Of a DNA stretch of 64,000 nt, positions 57,663-64,000 are shown piece after piece; within the stretch, counting starts at the first letter, position 1, and each line of letters starts with the position of its first letter. Both the position numbers and the translations under genes were made by a program. The DNA comes from Desemzia sp. RIT 804 (GTDB taxonomy: Bacteria > Bacillota > Bacilli > Lactobacillales > Carnobacteriaceae), in assembly GCF_016892605.1 (NCBI RefSeq), contig NZ_JAFEMV010000001.1:310001-374000 (forward strand), read 5' to 3'. The notes beneath the pieces were generated by a model that was given only the letters and a program-made list of their open reading frames with translations, had not been told where the DNA came from and ran no database searches.

Positions 57663-58442
57663 ATGAGAAAAAAAATCGTCTTTTTTGATATCGATGGCAC
57701 ATTATTGACCGATGAAAAGAAAATTCTGGATACTACTAAAGAAGCTTTACAAGCATTGCAATCTAATGGACATGAAATTGCGATCGCAACAGGAAGAAAC
57801 TATGCTATGGCTAAAATCGTGATCGATGAATTGGAATTAAAAAACTATATTGTATGTAATGGTGCTGCTGGTTTTTTCCATGATGAACAAGTATATGAAG
57901 ATCCTTTGGATGCTGCTGACTTCGAAAGACTGCTGACAGTGGCAGACAGAAATCAACATCAAATGGTGTATGAAACACCGTTTATGCTTAGAAGGCGTGA
58001 TGAATTTGTCGATGCAAACATCAAAACCGCTATGGAGGCTGTTGGATTTGGAGTACCTGAATACGATAACGATTTTTATAAAAATAACAAACTTGTACAA
58101 GCATTGCTATTTTACCGCGAAGAAGACAAAGCTATTTATGAAAATGGATCATTCCCTAAATTTAAATTTGTCCGCTGGCATGATGCGGGAGTAGATATAT
58201 TGCCTCGTGGAGGTTCTAAAGCCAAAACTATTCTTAAACTATCAGCTGATCAAGGTTTTGAAAGAGAAGACATCATTGCTTTTGGAGATGGATTGAATGA
58301 TTTAGAAATGATCTCAGAAGTTGGTACTGGTGTGGCAATGGGGAATGCGTTAGAAACCATCAAGTTACGCGCAGAAAAAGTAACGGCGGATAACAATAAT
58401 CATGGAATTGCTCTTGCGTTAAAAGAAATGGACTTGATATAG
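57663..58442 (+). CDS. Cof-type HAD-IIB family phosphatase
   Basis: A 259-residue haloacid dehalogenase phosphatase. Motif I is FFDIDGTLLTD (8-18) with the nucleophile and acid aspartates, motif II is in AIATGRNY, motif III K in GGSKAKTILKL, and motif IV GDGLNDLEM. The large C2B cap between II and III defines the Cof class, which dephosphorylates sugar phosphates or FMN. The substrate cannot be told. No clear Shine-Dalgarno sequence apart from AAGCGGG. Confidence 0.93.
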   Translation: MRKKIVFFDIDGTLLTDEKKILDTTKEALQALQSNGHEIAIATGRNYAMAKIVIDELELKNYIVCNGAAGFFHDEQVYEDPLDAADFERLLTVADRNQHQMVYETPFMLRRRDEFVDANIKTAMEAVGFGVPEYDNDFYKNNKLVQALLFYREEDKAIYENGSFPKFKFVRWHDAGVDILPRGGSKAKTILKLSADQGFEREDIIAFGDGLNDLEMISEVGTGVAMGNALETIKLRAEKVTADNNNHGIALALKEMDLI

Positions 58443-58493
58443 CTTCTAGAGATTGTTTCCCTGCTGGATTTTAATAAAAAGGAGGCAAAATAG

Positions 58494-59036
58494 ATGAAGA
58501 CGATTGCTTTACTTCGAGGGATCAATGTTGGCGGGAAAAATAAAGTGCCGATGAAAGATCTGAAAGCTTGCTTTCTAGATATGGGCTTTACAGAAGTTGA
58601 GACGTATATCAATAGTGGAAATATTTTATTTAAAACGGATTGGGAGAATGCCGAACAATCGCTTCAAGACTATTGCCAACAAAGGATTGAAATTGCTTTT
58701 GGTTTTCCTGTTTTAGTATCTATTGTTACAGCTGATGAATTAATAGAAGCTGTCCAAAAAGCTCCGTCATGGTGGGGAACAGATCCAGATATGAGACACA
58801 ATACTCTTTTTGTTATTCATCCAGCAAAGGCAGAAGAAGTATTGTCTGAAATTGGAGAGATTAGTGTTGAATTTGAAAAAGTAGCTTATATAGGAAATAT
58901 CATTTTTTGGAGCTCTGCTTTAGAAAAAAATAGTAGGACTAGATTTTCGAAGATCGTGGGGACAAAACCTTATCAACAGGTGACTATTCGAAATGCGAAT
59001 ACCACGCGAAAATTGTATGCTATGATTCAAGACTGA
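58494..59036 (+). CDS. DUF1697 family protein
   Basis: A 180-residue protein with the DUF1697 N-terminus (MKTIALLRGINVGGKNKVPM), the conserved TYINSGNILF segment and the C-terminal FSKIVGTKPYQQVTIRNANT. The family is widespread but has no assigned function. AAAGGAGG precedes the ATG. It follows the Cof gene after 51 bp. Confidence 0.93.
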   Translation: MKTIALLRGINVGGKNKVPMKDLKACFLDMGFTEVETYINSGNILFKTDWENAEQSLQDYCQQRIEIAFGFPVLVSIVTADELIEAVQKAPSWWGTDPDMRHNTLFVIHPAKAEEVLSEIGEISVEFEKVAYIGNIIFWSSALEKNSRTRFSKIVGTKPYQQVTIRNANTTRKLYAMIQD

Positions 59037-59113
59037 ATAAATAAGAAAGTTTATTAACAAAAATAGTTTTACAAAAACAATGCCAATGGTATAATTCAGG
59101 TGTTGTTTCTTGC

Positions 59114-59186
59114 GGGGGTATAGCTCAGTTGGGAGAGCGCTACGCTGGCAGCGTAGAGGTCAGGGGTTCGAGCCCCCTTATCTCCA
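59114..59186 (+). tRNA. tRNA-Ala (anticodon GGC)
   Basis: All arms fold: acceptor GGGGGTA with TATCTCC, D-arm GCTC/GAGC, anticodon stem CTACG/CGTAG with loop CTGGCAG (anticodon GGC), and T-arm AGGGG/CCCCT with loop TTCGAGC. Discriminator A73 at 59186. CCA is not encoded (TCA follows), so it is added afterwards. Confidence 0.97.
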
Positions 59187-59203
59187 TCATTTATTTCAGG
59201 ACA

Positions 59204-59248
59204 AGTCGTTAAAACATCTCAATGACGTTTTAACGACTCTTTTTTTAT
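59204..59248 (+). terminator. Terminator of the tRNA-Ala gene
   Basis: AGTCGTTAAAAC and GTTTTAACGACT form a 12-bp perfect stem followed by CTTTTTTT. Confidence 0.92.
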
Positions 59249-59552
59249 TTTCATGACTAAATGCTAATAATTAATAACAATTGATGTACTTATTAAGATA
59301 CTGCTATATCTAAGTTACTCATTCATTTTAAAAATTAAAGTAATTCAATAATAATTATGATACAATTGAACGTGTGTTCCCTTGGGCGAAAGAGAAAATG
59401 TTTGTTCGAGCGAAGCCTTATTTGTGTTGAGAGACAATCTCAATTGAGAGGTCTAACAGCAAGAGAAGATTTTTTAGGCATCCTCAATGAATGGTAAGAA
59501 TTAGGATTTTACTTATTCATGGTTATGGTGTTTATTTTTGAAAGGGGAAAAA
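59249..59552. other. Intergenic region before the YdjM-like gene
   Basis: Contains the 12-bp palindrome TCTCAATTGAGA (59438-59449) and a purine-rich leader. No known riboswitch or gene is recognised. Confidence 0.4.
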
Positions 59553-60119
59553 ATGCAATACAAAACACATTTAGCCGTTACTTATGCGGCTGCTTTACCT
59601 ATGTTGGTTTCTTCTGATTCTTTAACGATAGGGAACTTAGTAGTATTAGGAGTGGGCGCGTTATTTCCTGATATTGATCATCCTGGTTCTTTTATCGGAA
59701 AAAGGCTACCGATAGTCAGTGACAGCATGAGGAAGTTATTTGGCCATAGAGGCATTGTGCATTCTTTGATTGGAGCAGTTTTTTTTACAGCAGTCGTTCG
59801 GTTTTTATTGATGACATTTGATTTACCGATTGATTGGGCGACTTGGTTTTTAATGGGTTTTTTTGCTCATTTAGTGGAAGATTCTTTTTCAAAGCACGGT
59901 ATAGCCTGGCTGCAGCCTATTTATAATAAGAATATTCAATTTGGTCTAAAGCAAGTGTATTACACAACTGGCGGAGGAAGTGAGTTAGCTATTTTTTTTG
60001 TTGCTTCTGCTATTTTAATTTATCAAATTGTGCAGATAGATCTATTTGCACAGCTCACTTTCCCATTCCTAGAAATTCAAAATGTTGTAAACCAAATCAA
60101 AAACACTTATTTTATATAG
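59553..60119 (+). CDS. YdjM-like membrane-bound metal-dependent hydrolase (DUF457)
   Basis: A 188-residue membrane protein with metal-binding motifs of the YdjM/LexA-regulated hydrolase family: THLAVTYAAALP near the N-terminus, LFPDIDHPGS, GHRGIVHSLIG and AHLVEDSFSKHGIAWLQP. Three to four hydrophobic segments lie between. The open frame begins at 59538 with a TTG, but AAAGGGG fits the ATG at 59553. Substrate unknown. Confidence 0.9.
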   Translation: MQYKTHLAVTYAAALPMLVSSDSLTIGNLVVLGVGALFPDIDHPGSFIGKRLPIVSDSMRKLFGHRGIVHSLIGAVFFTAVVRFLLMTFDLPIDWATWFLMGFFAHLVEDSFSKHGIAWLQPIYNKNIQFGLKQVYYTTGGGSELAIFFVASAILIYQIVQIDLFAQLTFPFLEIQNVVNQIKNTYFI

Positions 60120-60125
60120 TTGTTT

Positions 60126-60165
60126 GCACAAAAAAGGAGACGAAAAAACGTCTCCTTTTTTGTGC
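60126..60165. terminator. Bidirectional terminator
   Basis: GCACAAAAAAGGAGACG and its exact complement (17 bp) around loop AAAAAA, between the converging YdjM-like and def genes. Confidence 0.93.
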
Positions 60166-60187
60166 AGTTTTTTTTATTGTATAGGAA

Positions 60188-60751
60188 TTAAGAAATCACG
60201 TTCATTCCTTCTTCTAAATCAAACGGATTTTCTTCATTAATGCGGTCATAAAACATTACGCCGTTTAAATGATCGATTTCATGCTGTACAACCATAGCAG
60301 CATAATTTTTCAGACGAATTTTTTGTTTTTCTCCGTCTAAGTCATAATATGTTACAGTTATTCTGCTGTGACGAGGAACATATCCGGGTACATCGCGATC
60401 AACAGACAAACAACCTTCGCCTTCTGCTAAACAAGAAGATTGCACAGAGTGGCTGACGATTTTAGGATTGACCATAACAGCACTTAAAATATAGTCTTCA
60501 CTGTCTTCTTCAATTCCAGGAATATGAACAGCCAACATACGGATAGATTGGTTGATTTGAGGTGCAGCCAATCCTACACCAGCTCTTAACTCATACTTTT
60601 CTGCTATTTCCGGGTCTTGGCTATTTATTAAGAACTCCATCATTTCATTCCCCATATCGATGACTTCTTGTGACAATGGGAATTCCAATTCTTTAGCGAC
60701 AAGGCGAAGAGTAGGATGGCCTTCTCGAATAATGTCTTTCATTGTAATCAT
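60188..60751 (-). CDS. def: Peptide deformylase
   Basis: Removes the formyl group from new proteins. The 187 residues are of the Gram-positive class II type with the insertion after the first motif: [17 protein letters not shown] with the metal cysteine, and QHEIDHLNG with two histidines and the catalytic glutamate. AGGAGTG lies 8 bases before the ATG. It is transcribed alone. Confidence 0.97.
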   Translation of the reverse strand: MITMKDIIREGHPTLRLVAKELEFPLSQEVIDMGNEMMEFLINSQDPEIAEKYELRAGVGLAAPQINQSIRMLAVHIPGIEEDSEDYILSAVMVNPKIVSHSVQSSCLAEGEGCLSVDRDVPGYVPRHSRITVTYYDLDGEKQKIRLKNYAAMVVQHEIDHLNGVMFYDRINEENPFDLEEGMNVIS

Positions 60752-60938
60752 TACTATTTCACTCCTACTAAATATAGGGGTTCATGTACCCCTTAAGATT
60801 ATTTTCAACTCTTTTATTTTAACAGGAACAAAGCGATATTGCACGAGTATTTGTTCTTTTTATCTTTGATAAAATGTGCGATAATAAAAAAGTCATCTTT
60901 TCAACAAAATTTTATTTTTAACGGATAGGGGAAATACT

Positions 60939-62285
60939 ATGTCAGATGCAAAAAAATATATTGAAGAAGTGTACCAAGAAGTAAGCGAAAGAGATTCTTA
61001 TCAGCCCGAGTTTTTACAAGCTGTTCGTGAGTTTTTCGACTCTATTGAACCTGTCTTGGTGTTGCATCCTGAATTGGTTCAACAAAATATTCTAGGACGA
61101 TTAGTAGAACCAGAAAGAATCATCCAATTTAGAGTTCCTTGGGTAAACGATCAAGGAGAAGTTGAGGTCAATCGTGCTTTTCGTGTCCAATTCAATTCAG
61201 CTATCGGACCATACAAAGGTGGAATGAGATTTCATCCTACAGTTAATCAAAGTATCGTTAAATTTTTAGGTTTTGAACAGATTTTTAAAAACAGTTTAAC
61301 AGGATTACCTATCGGTGGAGGAAAAGGTGGTAGTGACTTTAATCCAAGAGGCAAGTCCGATGGAGAAGTGATGCGTTTTTGTCAAAGTCTGATGACTGAA
61401 TTGCAAAAATACATTGGTCCAGATATGGATGTTCCTGCAGGAGATATTGGTGTAGGGGCTAGAGAAATCGGTTATTTATATGGCCAATACAAAAAATTAA
61501 ACGGTTCTCACAATGGTGTCTTAACTGGAAAACCTCTATTATACGGTGGAAGTATCGGTAGAACCGAAGCAACAGGTTTTGGTTTAGTGTATTTTACTAA
61601 AGCTATGCTGAAAGATGCTGGAAAAACTTTTAAACACCAAAAAGTGATTGTTTCAGGTAGTGGAAACGTAGCTATTTACGCTATGGAAAAAGTTAAAGAA
61701 TATGAAGGTACTGTCATCGCTTGTTCTGATTCTGATGGTTACATTATTGATGAAGCAGGAATCGACATTGAATTAGTCAAAGACATCAAAGAAAAGAGAC
61801 GTGGACGTATATCAGAATACGTCGCCCAACGTCCAGAGGCAAAATATTTTGAAGGAAATGTATGGAACCACAAAATAAACTACCAAATCGCTTTGCCATG
61901 TGCGACTCAAAATGAAATCTTTGGAGAAGCGGCAGATACGATCATTGCAAATGGCGTGTATGCTCTTGCTGAAGGGGCTAATATGCCGACAGACTTAGAG
62001 AGCACTAAAAAATTACAAAAAGCAGGAGTTTTATTTGGACCAGCTAAAGCTGCGAATGCTGGTGGGGTTGCAGTATCCGCTCTTGAAATGTCGCAAAATA
62101 GTCAACGATTGAGTTGGGAATTTGAAGAAGTAGACAGTCAACTAAAGACGATTATGAAAACTATCTACCGACAAATTAGTGAAACAGCTAAAGAATATGG
62201 TGTTGAAGGTGATTTTGCAGCTGGAGCAAATATTGCTGGATTTACTAAAGTAGCTTTTGCTATGTTAAGTCAGGGAGTAGTATAG
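60939..62285 (+). CDS. gdhA: NADP-dependent glutamate dehydrogenase
   Basis: Forms glutamate from 2-oxoglutarate and ammonia. The 448 residues belong to the hexameric small GDH class: NSAIGPYKGGMRFHPTVNQS, the active-site lysine segment LPIGGGKGGSDFNPRGKSDG, VPAGDIGVGAREIGYLYG, and the NADP fold VIVSGSGNVAIYAMEK. AGGGGAA precedes the ATG. It is monocistronic. Confidence 0.98.
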   Translation: MSDAKKYIEEVYQEVSERDSYQPEFLQAVREFFDSIEPVLVLHPELVQQNILGRLVEPERIIQFRVPWVNDQGEVEVNRAFRVQFNSAIGPYKGGMRFHPTVNQSIVKFLGFEQIFKNSLTGLPIGGGKGGSDFNPRGKSDGEVMRFCQSLMTELQKYIGPDMDVPAGDIGVGAREIGYLYGQYKKLNGSHNGVLTGKPLLYGGSIGRTEATGFGLVYFTKAMLKDAGKTFKHQKVIVSGSGNVAIYAMEKVKEYEGTVIACSDSDGYIIDEAGIDIELVKDIKEKRRGRISEYVAQRPEAKYFEGNVWNHKINYQIALPCATQNEIFGEAADTIIANGVYALAEGANMPTDLESTKKLQKAGVLFGPAKAANAGGVAVSALEMSQNSQRLSWEFEEVDSQLKTIMKTIYRQISETAKEYGVEGDFAAGANIAGFTKVAFAMLSQGVV

Positions 62286-62297
62286 AATAAAAAATAT

Positions 62298-62335
62298 AAG
62301 GAAGCTGGGTTGTTTTTGAACCAGCTTCCTTTTCA
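62298..62335 (+). terminator. gdhA terminator
   Basis: AAGGAAGCTGG and CCAGCTTCCTT pair around a T-rich loop, followed by TTCATTT. Confidence 0.88.
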
Positions 62336-62807
62336 TTTAGTTTATTTGTTGTGTTTGTCATTAGAGAAAAAAGAAAAGTGTTTTTCACTCACACTACTTA
62401 TTCTTCTCAAGAAGTACGATAATTAGGGAATACGTCATGAAAAAGGATTTAAGAAGTACAACAAATAGTACAGCCGTTCACTATTTATATAACAGATATT
62501 GTGAATCAGCGAACTAGTTGCTAAGTGTAATGCCTTCTTCGAAGAATAAACCTCAAGTGAAGCGCATTATTCCTTGTATATGAGGAATGATTTTTGCTAT
62601 AGACAGAAACAAGTCGTGATTTTAAAGAAAAATTCTTTTGATTTAGAAGAAAAGGCTAGTTTAGTTGATTAGAGAAATATTAAGTGCTTGCAAAATACCC
62701 TGAAGAGTGATAGATTTGTAGAGTAAACGGATTAAATTAATACAGTTTTGAAAATCTGTATTAATAGTTTAAAAATTATACTGTTAAAAGAGAGGAATGG
62801 GTATTAA
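62336..62807. other. Long leader region of the pdh operon
   Basis: No open frame of note. A hairpin with T-run (ATTATTCCT/AGGAATGAT, 62566-62595) resembles an internal terminator. An inverted repeat (62736-62765) lies just upstream of a -10-like TATACT (62777-62782). The T-run hairpin and the repeat may regulate pdh expression. Confidence 0.45.
62736..62765. promoter_or_regulatory. Inverted repeat upstream of pdhA
   Basis: ATTAATACAG and CTGTATTAAT are perfect 10-bp arms separated by TTTTGAAAAT. It covers the expected -35 region for the TATACT at 62777, so it may be an operator. Confidence 0.45.
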
Positions 62808-63917
<1,110 letters not shown>

Positions 63918-63919
63918 TC

Positions 63920-64000
63920 ATGGCACAAAAAACAATGATTCAAGCGATCACTGAAGCGTTAGATCAAGAAATGGCAAAAGACAACAAAGTGATGATTTTT
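63920..64000 (+). CDS. pdhB: Pyruvate dehydrogenase E1 component, beta subunit (partial)
   Basis: The first 27 codons of E1-beta (MAQKTMIQAITEALDQEMAK), cut by the window end. AAAGGAG lies within the end of pdhA, before the ATG. It partners PdhA. Confidence 0.95.
   Translation, partial: MAQKTMIQAITEALDQEMAKDNKVMIF

Overview
The window is low-GC Gram-positive chromosomal DNA. Gene content and order (ytxK-like methyltransferase–ackA, rarA with 6S RNA, fused gshF, ireB–ruvX–DUF1292 after alaS, LiaFSR, rpoY–rnjA, pyruvate oxidase, pdhAB) point to the Lactobacillales, most likely Carnobacterium or a close relative; the genus is an inference from gene content, not from a database search. There is no rRNA, CRISPR array, prophage or complete insertion sequence. 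Almost all of it is ordinary core genome, with one clear accessory locus at about 17.1–27.1 kb.

Layout. 0–14 kb: methyltransferase and acetate kinase flanked by three copies of a 32-bp repeat; a universal stress protein; 6S RNA beside rarA; glutathione synthesis (gshF); a membrane M50-like protease; the tRNA-thiolation pair cysteine desulfurase/mnmA with DUF1831 and a GT2 protein between them; a broken IS30 transposase; a guanine deaminase-like gene. 14.8–16.9 kb: pyruvate oxidase, followed by a multi-stem structured intergenic element. 17.1–25.3 kb: a complete type I restriction-modification locus hsdM–hsdS–recombinase–hsdS'–hsdR. The two hsdS genes are inverted with respect to each other, share 35-bp and 21-bp inverted identical segments, and enclose a tyrosine recombinase: the architecture of a phase-variable, inverting specificity system. 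25.5–27.1 kb: three small accessory genes of uncertain role (coiled-coil protein, zinc-ribbon membrane peptide, MazG-like).

27.2–36.9 kb: a SEC-C protein and carbohydrate genes: GntR regulator divergent from a GH1 6-phospho-beta-glucosidase, a secreted metallophosphoesterase, and an RpiR regulator divergent from a GH4 glycosidase–NagB-like deaminase–PTS EIIC operon, which looks like chitobiose or amino-sugar disaccharide use. 37–45 kb: TPR protein and recD2, a TauE-like permease broken by one in-frame stop, a lipid kinase, an unusual glucose-6-phosphate dehydrogenase and a YczE-like membrane protein. 45–52 kb: alanyl T-box and alaS, ireB–ruvX–DUF1292, mltG, udk, greA. 52–60 kb: LiaFSR envelope-stress module, HesB-like protein, rpoY–rnjA, Cof phosphatase, DUF1697, tRNA-Ala(GGC), YdjM-like protein. 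60–64 kb: def, gdhA, pdhA and the start of pdhB.

Functional links: pyruvate oxidase makes acetyl phosphate, which AckA converts to acetate plus ATP, while PDH makes acetyl-CoA from the same pyruvate. The peroxide made by pyruvate oxidase is a plausible reason for keeping glutathione synthesis. Several predicted starts were moved downstream from the longest open frame because a Shine-Dalgarno sequence fits the later codon; each case is stated.
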